NCBI RefSeq assembly: GCF_028583725.1 | Contig: NZ_CP110680.1 | Coordinates: 2,976,001-3,040,000 of the forward strand | Direction: 5' to 3' | DNA length: 64,000 nucleotides | From: Cellulomonas fimi | GTDB taxonomy: Bacteria; Actinomycetota; Actinomycetes; Actinomycetales; Cellulomonadaceae | Part shown: piece after piece, positions 1 through 9,600 of the stretch | Layout: every line of letters starts with the position of its first letter | Numbering within the stretch: position 1 is the stretch's first letter | Position numbers and translations under genes: made by a program | Notes under the pieces: generated by a model | The model's database searches: none | What the model saw: only the letters and a program-made list of their open reading frames with translations | What the model was told of the DNA's origin: nothing

Positions 1-974
1 CCGACCCGGTGAACCTCATGTCCGGCTCCTCGACGCTTCGCCTGTGGTCCGACGGCGAGCAGCGGTCGCGCGTCGCGCTGCTCGGCGCCGCCTCCGAGTA
101 CTCGGTGGTGCACGACGGCACGCAGGCGTGGACCTACTCGAGCGACGACGACGAGGTCGTGCACTACACGGTCGACCCCGCCGACGCCGCGACGCTCGAG
201 AAGCTCGCGACCGAGGGGCCCGCCGTGCAGGGCGACCTGCCGACGCCGCAGGACGCCGCCGAGCAGGCCCTCGCGCACGCGAAGGAGCTCTCGACCGTGT
301 CCGTCGACGGCCAGACGACGGTCGCCGGCCGCGACGCCTACCAGCTCGTCGTGACGCCCAAGAGCACGACGACGCTCGTCGGGCGCGTCGTGCTCGCGGT
401 CGACGCGACCGAGTGGACGCCGCTGCGCGTGCAGGTGTGGAGCGCGTCCGACGACACCGAGCCCGCGCTCGAGGTCGGCTTCACCGACGTGTCCTTCGCG
501 ACCCCGTCCGACTCCGTCCTCACGTTCTCGCCGCCCGCCGGGGCGCAGGTCCGCGAGGTCGTCGTGCCGCTGCCGACCGACGCCGAGATGGCCGCGGCGG
601 AGAAGCACGCCGACGGCGAGCTGCCGCAGGGCGTCACCGTGCACGGCGAGGGCTGGGACACGGTGGTCGAGGTCAGCGGTGTCGACGTGACCGGCGCCCT
701 GGCGGGCGACCCGGAGGCGCTGGCCGAGCTGCAGGAGCACGAGCCGACCATCGGGTCCGACAGCGCGCAGGCGCTGCTCGAGGACTTCGGCGGCGACCCG
801 TCGGACAAGGCCGACATGGGCGAGATCGACCCGTCGGCGCTGCTCGACTCGATCGCGAAGCCCGTCCCGGGCGGGCGCGTCGTGAGCTCCGACCTGTTCA
901 GCGTCCTGCTGACCGACGACGGCCGGGTGCTGGTCGGCGCGGTCTCCCCCGAGACGCTGCAAGGGCTGGCGTGA
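1..974 (+). CDS. LolA/RseB-like lipoprotein-carrier family protein (5' partial)
   Basis: The frame is already open at the window edge (first full codon at position 3), so the N-terminus, including any signal peptide, is missing. The visible ~324 residues are rich in beta-strand-like Asp/Val/Thr stretches, in the manner of the LolA/MucB-RseB fold that actinobacteria often encode beside ABC exporters. The segment VDGQTTVAGRDAYQLVVTPK, about residue 100, is typical of this fold. The protein is probably extracytoplasmic and may bind lipid or sense the envelope; this is family inference. Its TGA overlaps the GTG of the next ATPase by 4 nt, so it is translationally coupled to the exporter and probably serves it. 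Confidence 0.6.
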   Translation, partial: DPVNLMSGSSTLRLWSDGEQRSRVALLGAASEYSVVHDGTQAWTYSSDDDEVVHYTVDPADAATLEKLATEGPAVQGDLPTPQDAAEQALAHAKELSTVSVDGQTTVAGRDAYQLVVTPKSTTTLVGRVVLAVDATEWTPLRVQVWSASDDTEPALEVGFTDVSFATPSDSVLTFSPPAGAQVREVVVPLPTDAEMAAAEKHADGELPQGVTVHGEGWDTVVEVSGVDVTGALAGDPEALAELQEHEPTIGSDSAQALLEDFGGDPSDKADMGEIDPSALLDSIAKPVPGGRVVSSDLFSVLLTDDGRVLVGAVSPETLQGLA

Positions 975-1966
975 GCACCTCGGTGCTCGACCCCGCGCGG
1001 GTCGGTCGGGGGTCCGGTGACGACACCGGGCCCCTGGCCGTGCGCACGGAGGGGCTGACGAAGCGGTTCCGCGGCGGGCAGGTCGCGGTCGACGACCTGG
1101 CGCTGCGCGTGCCGCGCGGGGCGGTCTACGGGTTCCTCGGGCCCAACGGGTCGGGCAAGACGACGACGATCCGCATGCTGCTCGGCCTCGTGCGGCCCAC
1201 CGCGGGCGCGGCGTGGTTGCTGGACGCGCCCGTGCCGGAGGCGTCGGCGTCGGTGCTCCCGCGCGTCGGGGCGCTCGTCGAGGGGCCGGCGTTCCACCCC
1301 TACCTGTCCGGCCGGGACAACCTGGCCCGGCTGGAGGCGGCGGACGCGACCGCCGACCCGCGCACCGCCGACCGGCGCGCGGCGGAGGCGCTCGACCGCG
1401 TCGGGCTGTCCGCTGCCGCGGAGAAGCGGTACCGGCAGTACTCGCTCGGCATGAAGCAGCGGCTCGGGCTGGCCGCGGCTCTCCTGCGCCCGCGGGACCT
1501 GCTGGTGCTCGACGAGCCGACGAACGGGCTCGACCCGCAGGGCACGCGCGAGGTCCGGCACCTCGTGCGCGAGCTCGCCGACGGGGGCACGACCGTGCTC
1601 GTCTCGTCGCACCTGCTCGCCGAGATCGAGCAGGTCTGCACGCACGTCGGGATCATGCGCGCGGGGCGGATGGTCCTCCAGGGCGACCGGTCGGTGCTCG
1701 TCGCGCGCGGCGTGTCGCGGCTGCGGGTGACGACGACCACCGGGCTCGCGGGAGCGGCCGCGCGCGTGCTCGACACGCTGGGTCTCGACGAGGTCGCCGT
1801 CGACGGGCTCCAGGTCGACGCGCTGCTCGGCGACGTGCCGCCCGAGAAGGCGTCGGCCGCGCTCGTCGCGGCCGGGGTCGACCTCGTCGGGTTCGAGGTG
1901 CGGCACCCGAGCCTGGAGGAGATCTTCGTCGAGCTCACCGGGGAGGGCTTCGATGTCGCACGCTGA
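971..1966 (+). CDS. ABC transporter ATP-binding protein
   Basis: A 331-aa single-domain ABC ATPase. It has Walker A GPNGSGKTT near residue 60, an ABC signature reading YSLGMKQR, Walker B LLVLDEPTNGLDP, and the H-loop in VLVSSHLL. The long C-terminal tail after the ATPase core fits the CcmA/DrrA-type subgroup used for drug, lipid or antibiotic export, such as BcrA-like proteins. I chose the GTG at 971 because it gives a GTGA overlap with the upstream gene, and the conserved N-terminus (VRTEGLTKRF) begins about 25 residues later. It would energise the permease encoded next, with which it overlaps by 14 nt. The substrate cannot be told from sequence. Confidence 0.9.
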   Translation: MSTSVLDPARVGRGSGDDTGPLAVRTEGLTKRFRGGQVAVDDLALRVPRGAVYGFLGPNGSGKTTTIRMLLGLVRPTAGAAWLLDAPVPEASASVLPRVGALVEGPAFHPYLSGRDNLARLEAADATADPRTADRRAAEALDRVGLSAAAEKRYRQYSLGMKQRLGLAAALLRPRDLLVLDEPTNGLDPQGTREVRHLVRELADGGTTVLVSSHLLAEIEQVCTHVGIMRAGRMVLQGDRSVLVARGVSRLRVTTTTGLAGAAARVLDTLGLDEVAVDGLQVDALLGDVPPEKASAALVAAGVDLVGFEVRHPSLEEIFVELTGEGFDVAR

Positions 1967-2837
1967 TGCCATGACCCAGACGGTCGCGACCGCCGCGCCG
2001 CCGCTGCGCCCGGTCCGCGGGGCGTTCGGCCGCCTGCTCCGGAGCGAGCTGCGGCTCGTGCTCGGCCGCCGGCGCAACCTCGTGCTGCTGACCGGGCTGG
2101 GCGCGGTGCCGCTGCTGCTCGGCCTCGTCGTGTTCTTCACGCGCGACACCGCCATGGCAGGCGAAGGACCCGGCTTCATCGGCCGCGTCACGGAGAACGG
2201 GCTGTTCCTCGTCGTCGCGTCCGTGTTCGTCTGCCTGCCGTTCCTGCTGCCGCTCACCGTCGGCATCGCGTCGGGCGACGCGGTCGCGGGCGAGGCGTCG
2301 ACGGGCACGCTGCGCTACCTGCTCGTCACCCCCGTCGGACGCAGCCGCCTGCTGGTCGTCAAGGCGATGGGCGCGCTGGCGTTCGTCGCGGCCGCGGTCC
2401 TGGCGATCGCGGTCGTCGGGCTCGTCGCGGGCGCGCTGCTGTTCGGCCTGCGGGACGTCGTGCTGCTGTCCGGCGACACCGTGCCGCTCGCGGCGGGCGC
2501 GCTGCGCGTCGCGGGCATCGTCGCGTTCGTCGGGCTCTCCATGACGGGGCTCGTCGCGGTCGGGCTGTTCTTCTCGACGCTCACCGAGGTGCCCGTCGGC
2601 GCGATGGCCGCGACGGTCGTCGTCGCGATCGTGTCCGGCGTCCTCGACACGCTGCCCGCGCTCGACGCGATCCGGCCCGGGCTGCTCACGCACCACTGGC
2701 TGGACTTCGCCGAGCTCCTGCGCATCTCCCCCGACTGGGGCGTCGTGCTCGGGGGCCTCGGGGTGCAGGCCGCGTGGGTCGCCGTGTTCGCGTCGCTCGC
2801 GTGGGCGCGGTTCACGACGGCCGACGTCTCGTCCTGA
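1953..2837 (+). CDS. ABC transporter permease (ABC-2 type)
   Basis: A 294-aa membrane protein with about six hydrophobic segments, the first near residues 43-60 (LVLLTGLGAVPLLLGLVVFF). It contains the phrase GEASTGTLRYLLVTPVGRSR, typical of ABC-2 family permeases (the loop after TM2). The start at 1953 follows GGGAGGG by 5 nt; an in-frame ATG at 1971 is a weaker choice. It pairs with the overlapping ATPase gene to form an exporter, probably as two ATPase and two permease subunits. A hairpin just downstream marks the end of the operon. Confidence 0.88.
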   Translation: MSHADAMTQTVATAAPPLRPVRGAFGRLLRSELRLVLGRRRNLVLLTGLGAVPLLLGLVVFFTRDTAMAGEGPGFIGRVTENGLFLVVASVFVCLPFLLPLTVGIASGDAVAGEASTGTLRYLLVTPVGRSRLLVVKAMGALAFVAAAVLAIAVVGLVAGALLFGLRDVVLLSGDTVPLAAGALRVAGIVAFVGLSMTGLVAVGLFFSTLTEVPVGAMAATVVVAIVSGVLDTLPALDAIRPGLLTHHWLDFAELLRISPDWGVVLGGLGVQAAWVAVFASLAWARFTTADVSS

Positions 2838-2845
2838 CCCGGTCG

Positions 2846-2879
2846 GTCGCGGGCGTCCACGAGCCGGGACGCCCGTGAC
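2846..2879 (+). terminator. Hairpin after the ABC exporter operon
   Basis: A 13-bp inverted repeat (arms 2846-2858 and 2867-2879, one G-T wobble) with an 8-nt loop begins 8 nt after the permease stop. There is no T-tract, as is usual for GC-rich actinobacterial terminators. Confidence 0.6.
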
Positions 2880-2907
2880 CGCCGGAAGCAGCACGGTGCC
2901 CGGACGG

Positions 2908-2936
2908 TTGACAATGGAGTCTCCGCCTCGTCCGAC
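2908..2936 (+). promoter_or_regulatory. Possible luxS promoter
   Basis: A perfect TTGACA -35 hexamer lies at 2908-2913. At 17-bp spacing the -10 would be TCCGAC (2931-2936), a poor match directly before the AGGAAG ribosome site at 2937. The -35 is striking in this GC-rich context, but the -10 assignment is weak. Confidence 0.35.
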
Positions 2937-2948
2937 AGGAAGCGTGCC

Positions 2949-3416
2949 GTGAACCAGCCTCGTATGAACGTCGAGTCCTTCAACCTCGACCACCGCACCG
3001 TCGCCGCGCCCTACGTGCGCCTCGCGGACCAGAAGGTCCTGCCCGCGGGGGACGTGATCCAGAAGTACGACGTGCGCTTCACGCAGCCCAACCGGGGCCA
3101 CCTGGAGATGCCGGCGGTGCACTCGCTCGAGCACCTGTTCGCGGAGCACTCGCGCAACCACTCGGACCGCGTGATCGACTTCTCGCCGATGGGCTGCCAG
3201 ACCGGCTTCTACCTGATCCTGCAGGGCGAGTGGGCGTACGACGACGTGCTGGACCTCGTGCAGTCGACGCTCGAGGACGTCGTCCAGGCGACCGAGGTGC
3301 CCGCCGCCAACGAGGTGCAGTGCGGCTGGGGCGCGAACCACACGCTCGAGGGTGCGCAGGAGGCCGCGCGCGCGTTCCTCGCGGAGCGCGCCGGCTGGAG
3401 CACGGTGACCGCGTGA
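2949..3416 (+). CDS. luxS: S-ribosylhomocysteine lyase (AI-2 synthase)
   Basis: LuxS cleaves S-ribosylhomocysteine to homocysteine and DPD, the precursor of autoinducer-2. At 155 aa it has the normal family length. The zinc site is present as H58-x3-H62 in HSLEH and C125 in QCGWG. The catalytic E61 and C83 (MGCQTGF) are also present, matching the B. subtilis arrangement. The GTG start has an AGGAAG ribosome site 6 nt upstream. The stop overlaps the GTG of mtnN by 4 nt, placing both steps of SAH detoxification in one coupled operon. I found no AI-2 receptor or Lsr importer in the window, so a metabolic role (activated methyl cycle) is at least as likely as signalling. Confidence 0.96.
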   Translation: MNQPRMNVESFNLDHRTVAAPYVRLADQKVLPAGDVIQKYDVRFTQPNRGHLEMPAVHSLEHLFAEHSRNHSDRVIDFSPMGCQTGFYLILQGEWAYDDVLDLVQSTLEDVVQATEVPAANEVQCGWGANHTLEGAQEAARAFLAERAGWSTVTA

Positions 3417-4135
3417 TCGCCGTCGACGCCGTCGTCGTGACGGCCATGGCCGACGAGGCGGCGCCGTTCGTCGCGCGCGCCGACTTCGTCGGGCCGGTGA
3501 CCCGCGTCGGGCACGCCCAGCACCGGATGGTCACGCTCGCCGGGCGGCAGGTGCTCCTCGTCGTGAGCGGCATCGGGCTCGTCAACGCGGCGACCGCGGC
3601 GGCCGTCGCGATCAACGCCACGCACCCCCGCGCGCTCGTGAGCGCGGGCAGCGCGGGCGGCGTCGGCGTCGAGGTGCGCGTCGGGGACGTCGTCGTCGGG
3701 TCGCAGTACGTGTACTCCGGCGCGGACGCGCGCGCGTTCGGCTACGAGCTCGGGCAGGTCCCGGGCATGCCCGAGGTGTACGCCGCCGAGCACGCGCTGC
3801 ACGACGCCGCGACCACCGCGCCCGTCGACCTCCGAGTCCTGTCCGGCACCGTGCTGTCGGGCGACGCGTTCATCGACGCGTCCCGCGTGGACGCGATCCG
3901 GGACGCGTTCCCGGGCGCGCTCGCGACCGACATGGAGTCCGCGGCGCTCGCGCACACCAGCCACCTGTACGGCGTGCCGTTCCTGTCCGTGCGCGGCATC
4001 TCCGACCTGTGCGGGCCGGTCGCGAACGACGACTTCCTCACGCACGTCGACGACGCCGCGGACCGCTCCGCCGCCGTCGTCATCGAGCTGCTCCGCGCGA
4101 TGGCCGACGAGCCCACGCCGCACCTCGTGCCCTGA
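3413..4135 (+). CDS. mtnN: 5'-methylthioadenosine/S-adenosylhomocysteine nucleosidase
   Basis: This enzyme hydrolyses SAH (and MTA) to adenine and S-ribosylhomocysteine, the LuxS substrate. The protein is 240 aa from the GTG at 3413, whose GTGA overlaps the luxS stop. Family motifs are visible: the N-terminal acid E15 in TAMADEAAP, the ribose-binding M174/E175 in DMESAA, and the general acid D198 in RGISDL. The central SAGSAGGV loop is typical of the nucleoside phosphorylase fold. With luxS it completes SAH to homocysteine plus AI-2 precursor, as an alternative to SAH hydrolase, which may also exist elsewhere in the genome. A strong convergent hairpin follows directly. Confidence 0.95.
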   Translation: MIAVDAVVVTAMADEAAPFVARADFVGPVTRVGHAQHRMVTLAGRQVLLVVSGIGLVNAATAAAVAINATHPRALVSAGSAGGVGVEVRVGDVVVGSQYVYSGADARAFGYELGQVPGMPEVYAAEHALHDAATTAPVDLRVLSGTVLSGDAFIDASRVDAIRDAFPGALATDMESAALAHTSHLYGVPFLSVRGISDLCGPVANDDFLTHVDDAADRSAAVVIELLRAMADEPTPHLVP

Positions 4136-4140
4136 CGCCG

Positions 4141-4176
4141 TGACCGGGCCGGGCCGTCGCGGCGCCGGCCCGGTCA
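4141..4176. terminator. Bidirectional terminator between mtnN and acyP
   Basis: A perfect 12-bp stem (arms 4141-4152 and 4165-4176) with a 12-nt loop lies between two convergent genes. Its right arm includes the acyP stop codon. Confidence 0.75.
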
Positions 4177-4449
4177 GGGCTCGATCTCGAACGACACCCG
4201 GTGGCCGGGCGCCTCGTCGGTCACGTCCACCGACGACACGGACGCCCCGCGCGGTCCCTGCCGCGCCCAGCCGACGAACGCGTCGACCGCGTCCGCGTCA
4301 CCCTCGACGACCGCCTCGACGGCCCCGTCGGACCGGTTCCGCACCCACCCGGCGACGCCGAGCCGCGCGGCCTCGCGCGCCGCGCTCCACCGGTACCCCA
4401 CGCCCTGCACGAACCCGTGCACGACGACGTGCCGCGCCACGCGCGTCAT
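4174..4449 (-). CDS. acyP: Acylphosphatase
   Basis: A 91-aa cytosolic enzyme that hydrolyses the carboxyl-phosphate bond of acyl phosphates. The signature GFVQGVGYR places the phosphate-binding loop and catalytic R20. The second catalytic residue is N38 in GWVRN. Length and both motifs are exactly as in the family. The ATG at 4449 has GGGAGGGGGAG about 5 nt upstream. It is convergent with luxS-mtnN and divergent from the CHAT-SIR2 gene, and probably independent of both. Confidence 0.94.
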   Translation of the reverse strand: MTRVARHVVVHGFVQGVGYRWSAAREAARLGVAGWVRNRSDGAVEAVVEGDADAVDAFVGWARQGPRGASVSSVDVTDEAPGHRVSFEIEP

Positions 4450-4494
4450 CCGGCTCCCCCTCCCGGGTCCGCGCCGGGACCACGCGTCGATCGT

Positions 4495-4506
4495 GGCACC
4501 GGTGCC
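4495..4506. promoter_or_regulatory. Palindrome between acyP and the CHAT-SIR2 gene
   Basis: GGCACCGGTGCC is a perfect 12-bp palindrome about 45 nt before acyP and 100 nt before the CHAT gene. It could be an operator in the divergent promoter region. In GC-rich DNA a chance palindrome of this size is not rare. Confidence 0.25.
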
Positions 4507-4608
4507 CCGGTATCTGCGCCCGGACGGCGGGCACCTTCGAGGGTGAACGCCGGCGCCTTCGGGGGCAGGGTCGCCGGGCCCGACCACCTGGCCGCGCGGG
4601 GGCCCGTG

Positions 4609-6684
4609 ATGGACGAGTACGCCGATCTCGAGATCCAGCTGTACCGCAAGGACGACGTCACCTACGGCATCTGGCCCGCCCTCACGCTGCCGCGCAGCGA
4701 CGCGGACGCGCGCCTCGACGGCGACAGCGCGGGCTTCGTCGCGCACATCGACCCCGACGCGCTGCGGGACCTCGACCCGACGGAGTACGGCCGCGCGCTC
4801 GGCAAGGGACTGTTCGGCGGCGGGTTCGGTGCCGCGTTCCGGCAGGCGGTGCAGACCGCGTCGAGCAACGGGGTGCGGCTGCGCGTGCGGCTCGTCGTCG
4901 ACCCGGCACCCGAGGCCGCGGCCCTGCACGGCGTGCTCTGGGAGACGCTGCGCGACCCCGACGACGACCGCACGCTCCTCACGGACGAGAACGTGCTGTT
5001 CTCGCGGTTCCTCGGCAGCCGTGACTGGCGCCCGGTGCGGCCGCGCTCGCGCGGCGACCTGCGTGCGCTCGTCGTCGTCGCGTCGCCCACGGACGTCGGC
5101 GAGTACGCCCCGCAGGGCCGGGGTGGGCTCGCACCGCTCGACGTCGAGGCCGAGCTCGAGCGCGCGAGGACGGCGCTCGGCGACATGGCCGTCACGGTGC
5201 TCCCCGGGGAGGCGACACCGACGGCGGCGAACCTCGTCGCCCAGCTCCGGCGCGGGTACGACGTCGTCTACCTGGTCTGCCACGGCTACCTGCAGCACCA
5301 CGAGCCCGTGCTGCTGCTCGTCGACGACGACGGTGCGGGCGCACCGATGCTGGGCAGCGACCTCGTGCAGCAGCTTGGTGAGCTGTCCCGCACGCCGGGC
5401 CTCGTGTTCCTCGCGTCGTGCCGCAGCGCGGGCGAGGGCGAGGACGCGCGGTCCGACGACGCGGGCGTGCTGGCGGCCCTGGGACCGCGGCTCGCGGCGG
5501 CGGGCGTCCCCGCGGTCGTCGCGATGCAGGGCGACGTGACCATGGCGACGGCCGGCACGTTCGCGTCCGCGTTCTTCCGCAGCCTCGACAGCGACGGGCT
5601 CGTCGACCGCGCGTGCGCCGTGGGGCGTGCGGCGGTGCGCGACCGGGACGACTGGTGGGTCCCGACGCTGTTCATGCGGCTGCGCAGCGGGCGCATGTGG
5701 TACGACTCGGGCGGCTCGCAGGGGCTGTTCGAGAAGTGGCCGTCGGTCGTGCGTGACATCGAGGACGAGAAGTGCACACCGATCGTCGGGCCCGGGATCA
5801 GCGACCTGCTGCTCGGGTCGCGGCAGGAGGTCGCGCGCGCCTGGGCGAACCGTTACCGGTTCCCGATGGCGCCGCACAACCGCGAGAGCCTCCCGCAGGT
5901 CGCGCAGTACCTGGCGATCAACCAGAGCCGGTCGTTCCCGCGCTCGGAGCTCGAACAGCACGTGCGGCGGACCGTGATCGAGCGGTTCGGCGACGAGATC
6001 CCCGAGCCCTTGCGCACCGGGCGCCCGCCCATCGAGGACGTGCTCGCGGCCGGCTGGCACGCGCTGCGCGACCGCGGCGCGATCGAGCCGTACTCCGTGC
6101 TCGCCGACCTCACGGCGCCCGTCTACATCACGACGCAGCCCACCCGGCTGCTCGCGAACGCCCTGGAGGCCGCGGGCAAGCAGCCCGAGATCGAGCTCTG
6201 CCGGTGGAACGACGACATCGAGTGGCCCGAGTCCGTGTACGAGCGCGAGCCCGGGTACCGGCCGACCGTGCAACGGCCGCTCGTCTACCACCTGCTCGGG
6301 CTGCTGGAGGTGCCCGAGTCGCTCGTGCTCACCGAGGACGACTACTTCGACTACCTCATCGGCGTCACGCAGAACCGCGAGCTCGTGCCCCGGCACGTGC
6401 GCGGCGCGCTCACCCGCACCGCGCTCATGTTCGTCGGGTTCCGGCTCGACGAGTGGGACTTCCGCGTGCTGTACCGCAGCGTCATGAACTACGAGGGCAA
6501 GTCCGCGAACGACCACACCCACGTGGCCGTGCAGATCGACCCCGAGGAGGGGTCCACGAGCGACCCGGTCCGCGCCCGCGCGTACCTCGAGGGCTACTTC
6601 CGCGACGGCGCGCGCGTGAGCCTGTACTGGGGCAGCACCGAGCGGTTCGTCAAGGAGCTGCACGACCAGTGGGGGTCCCGGTGA
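4609..6684 (+). CDS. CHAT protease-SIR2-like fusion protein (putative conflict effector)
   Basis: A 691-aa two-domain protein. Residues ~1-370 form a CHAT (caspase-HetF-associated) peptidase. The catalytic His is H225 in LVCHGY and the catalytic Cys is C271 in LASCRSA, followed by the typical PAVVAMQGDV strand. Residues ~385-690 resemble the SIR2_2 family of NADase-type domains: a GPGIS nucleotide loop at 394-398, the TTxxx strand at 508-512 (here TTQPT, where the usual reading is TTNYD) and H561 in VYHLLG. CHAT and SIR2 modules both occur in bacterial immunity and programmed-death systems. I chose ATG 4609, just before the conserved DLEIQLY strand; GTG 4543 and GTG 4606 are alternatives. It overlaps the STAND gene by 4 nt (GTGA). 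The exact activity of either domain is inferred. Confidence 0.82.
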   Translation: MDEYADLEIQLYRKDDVTYGIWPALTLPRSDADARLDGDSAGFVAHIDPDALRDLDPTEYGRALGKGLFGGGFGAAFRQAVQTASSNGVRLRVRLVVDPAPEAAALHGVLWETLRDPDDDRTLLTDENVLFSRFLGSRDWRPVRPRSRGDLRALVVVASPTDVGEYAPQGRGGLAPLDVEAELERARTALGDMAVTVLPGEATPTAANLVAQLRRGYDVVYLVCHGYLQHHEPVLLLVDDDGAGAPMLGSDLVQQLGELSRTPGLVFLASCRSAGEGEDARSDDAGVLAALGPRLAAAGVPAVVAMQGDVTMATAGTFASAFFRSLDSDGLVDRACAVGRAAVRDRDDWWVPTLFMRLRSGRMWYDSGGSQGLFEKWPSVVRDIEDEKCTPIVGPGISDLLLGSRQEVARAWANRYRFPMAPHNRESLPQVAQYLAINQSRSFPRSELEQHVRRTVIERFGDEIPEPLRTGRPPIEDVLAAGWHALRDRGAIEPYSVLADLTAPVYITTQPTRLLANALEAAGKQPEIELCRWNDDIEWPESVYEREPGYRPTVQRPLVYHLLGLLEVPESLVLTEDDYFDYLIGVTQNRELVPRHVRGALTRTALMFVGFRLDEWDFRVLYRSVMNYEGKSANDHTHVAVQIDPEEGSTSDPVRARAYLEGYFRDGARVSLYWGSTERFVKELHDQWGSR

Positions 6685-9600
6685 CGGGCGTCCTGCCCGA
6701 CGTGCGGACCGGCAACCCGTACGTCGGGCCCCAGTCGTTCCGCGCCGGGCAGCACCTGTACGGCCGGGCCGTCGCGCTCGACACGCTGTTCAACCTCGTG
6801 GTCGCCGAGCGCATCGTGCTGCTCTACTCCCCCTCCGGCGCGGGCAAGTCGTCGCTCATCAACGCCGCGCTCATCCCCGAGCTGAACCGCGAGGGGCTCG
6901 AGGTGCTGCCCGTCGTCCGCGTCAACACCCCGCACGTCGCGACCATGCAGCCGCCGCCGCGCAACCGGTACCTCATGAGCACCCTCATGTCGCTCGAGTC
7001 GGACGTGCCCGAGGACCAGCAGGTCCCGCTCGACCGGCTGCGCGACATGACGCTCGCCGAGTACCTCGCGCAGCGACCCGACCAGGACGGTGTGCCCGGC
7101 AACGAGGTCCTCGTCTTCGACCAGTTCGAGGAGGTCCTCAGCCTTGACCCGACCGACGAGGACGCCAAGCGCGCGTTCTTCGCGCAGGTCGGCGAGGCGC
7201 TGCGCGCCCACCGGCTGTGGGCGCTGTTCGCGATCCGCGAGGACCACCTCGCCGCGCTCGAGCCCTACCTGCGCGCCGTGCCGACCCGGCTGCGCACCCG
7301 CTACCGCCTCGACCTGCTGACCGCCGACGAGGCGTTCGACGCGGTCGTGCGGCCCGCGCAGGACGCGGGCGTCGAGTTCCGCGCCGAGGCCGCGCACGCG
7401 CTCGTCGACGACCTGCGCCAGGTCCGCGCGCAACGGCTCGACGGCACCGTCGACGTCCTCGGCGCGTACGTCGAACCGGTCCAGCTCCAGCTCGCGTGCA
7501 CCACCATCTGGGCCCGCCGCGACCCCGGGAGCGCCGAGATCACGACGTCCGACGGTGTCGCCGGCGGGTCCGTCGAGCAGGCGCTCGCCGACTACTACGA
7601 CGCGCGCGTCGCCGAGGCGGCCCGGGTCACCGACGTGCGCGAGGACGTCGTGCGCGACTGGTTCGAGCGCCGCCTCATCACCCCGCAGGGGCTCCGCGGC
7701 CAGGTGCTCGAAGGGCCGCTCGGGACGGCCGAGGCCGACGCCCCGATCCTGCGCGAGCTCGAGCACCTCATCCGCGCCGAGACCCGCCGCCAGGCGACCT
7801 GGTACGAGCTGTCGCACGACCGCTTCATCGAGCCCGTCCGGCGCAGCAACGCCCGCTGGCGCGCCCAGCACCTCACGGGGTTCGAGCAGGCCGCCGCGCT
7901 GTGGGACGAGAACGGCCGGCAGCGTCGCCTGCTGCTCACCGGGAGCCACCTCGTGTCCGCGACGAGGGACGTCGCGGCCCGCCGCCGACCCCTGCAGCCG
8001 CACGAGCAGCAGTTCCTCGAGGCGTCGCACGCCCTGGAGGCCGACCGGCGGCGCGACCGGCGACGGCGGCTCTGGATGCGGGTCCTCGTCCTCGCGCTCG
8101 CGGTCCTCCTCGTCGCCGCCGTCGGGCTCTACGGCCAGACGCAGCGGCTGCTCGGCAGCGCGACCGTCGACGAGGCGCGCGAACGCAGCCTGTTCACCGC
8201 ACTGGCCGACCTCGACCAGGACACCGAGAAGGCCGCCCGGACCGCCGTCGACGTCGGGCGCGACGACCTCGCCGGGGACGAGGGGCTGCGGACGAACGCA
8301 CGCGACCTCCTCCACCTCGCCGCGACGACGACGCCCGTGCTCGCCCTGCTCGGCACCGACGAGCCCGTACTGGCGCTCGCGCAGGCCCTCGACGGCGGGA
8401 CGGTCGTCACCGTCGACTCGGCCGTGACGGTCTGGTCACGCGAGGTCGACGACGCCGGCCGGACCTCGTTCGCCCGCGTCGACCGCATCCTCGCGGGCGA
8501 GGAGCCGCTCGTCGCCGACGTGAGCGCCGACGGGTCCGTCGTCGTCGCGGGCCTCGCGGACGGCACGCTCGTCGCGTGGCGGCGGGCCGACGGGTCGACG
8601 ACGCGCTGGGCGGGCACACCCGGTCTGCACACCGTCGCGGTCGCGCCCGACGGCCGGACCGTCGTCTCGCTCGGGCCCGACGCGTCCGCGACGGTGTGGG
8701 CGGTGGACCCCGGGCGCCGCGCGGACCGGCACCGCCTGTTCGACGTGACCGCCGCGGCAGCCGGCGACGAGGACGCCACGACGGCGTGGCCGACGGCCGC
8801 CGCGTTCAGCACCGACGGCCGCGCGCTCGCCACGGGCGACGACACCGGCACCGTGCACCTGTGGGACGTCGCCGCGGGCCTCCCGCGCGCACGGGTCGAG
8901 GCGGGCGAGAGCGTGCAGCAGCTGCGGTTCGGCGCCGACGCGACGACGGTCGGCACGTCGGGCGCGTCCGGCGCGGCGGTGTGGGACGTCGCGTCCGGCA
9001 CGCAGCTCGCGACCGTGACCGACACGGGAGTCTCCGCGTTCCTGCTCGGACCGGGCCTGACGACCGCGTACGCGACCGCCGCGTGGGGCGAGGTGCGGCG
9101 GTACGACGTCGCGACCGGCGCGCGCGACGGGTCCGCGTTCCTGCCGGGCACCCGCCTCAGCGGTGCGCTGCCCGACGAGACGACACCGCGGCAGGCGCTC
9201 GTCGTGGCCTCCGACGGCCGCACGGGCCTCTGGCAGCTCCAGGACGACGACGACCCGCAGGACGCCGACGTCTCGGAGGGCGTCGCCTACACCGTCCGCG
9301 CGGACGGCACCGTCGTGCGCAGCGGGCCCGACGGCCTCGCGCGCGAGACGGCCGTCGTCGAGCCCGACGTCCCGTGGACGATCGACGCCGACGAGTCCGG
9401 CGGCCGCGTCGTGACCGTGACGCAGGACGGCGCCGTGCACGTGTGGGGCACCGCGACCGGTGCGCGCCTGCGCGACGTGCCCGTGGTGCCCGACGAGCCG
9501 CTCGTGGACGACGCGAGCGTCGCCGGGCGGCTGCTCGCGCTCGCCGTCGCGGGCGAGGTCCGGCTGGTCGACGTCGACTCCGGGTCGGTCTCCGGGGCGC

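Noticed and set aside
4174..6663. An 829-codon open frame on the minus strand through the CHAT-SIR2 gene
   Set aside because: Only its last 91 codons are the acylphosphatase; the rest is antisense to CHAT-SIR2 and low in sense.
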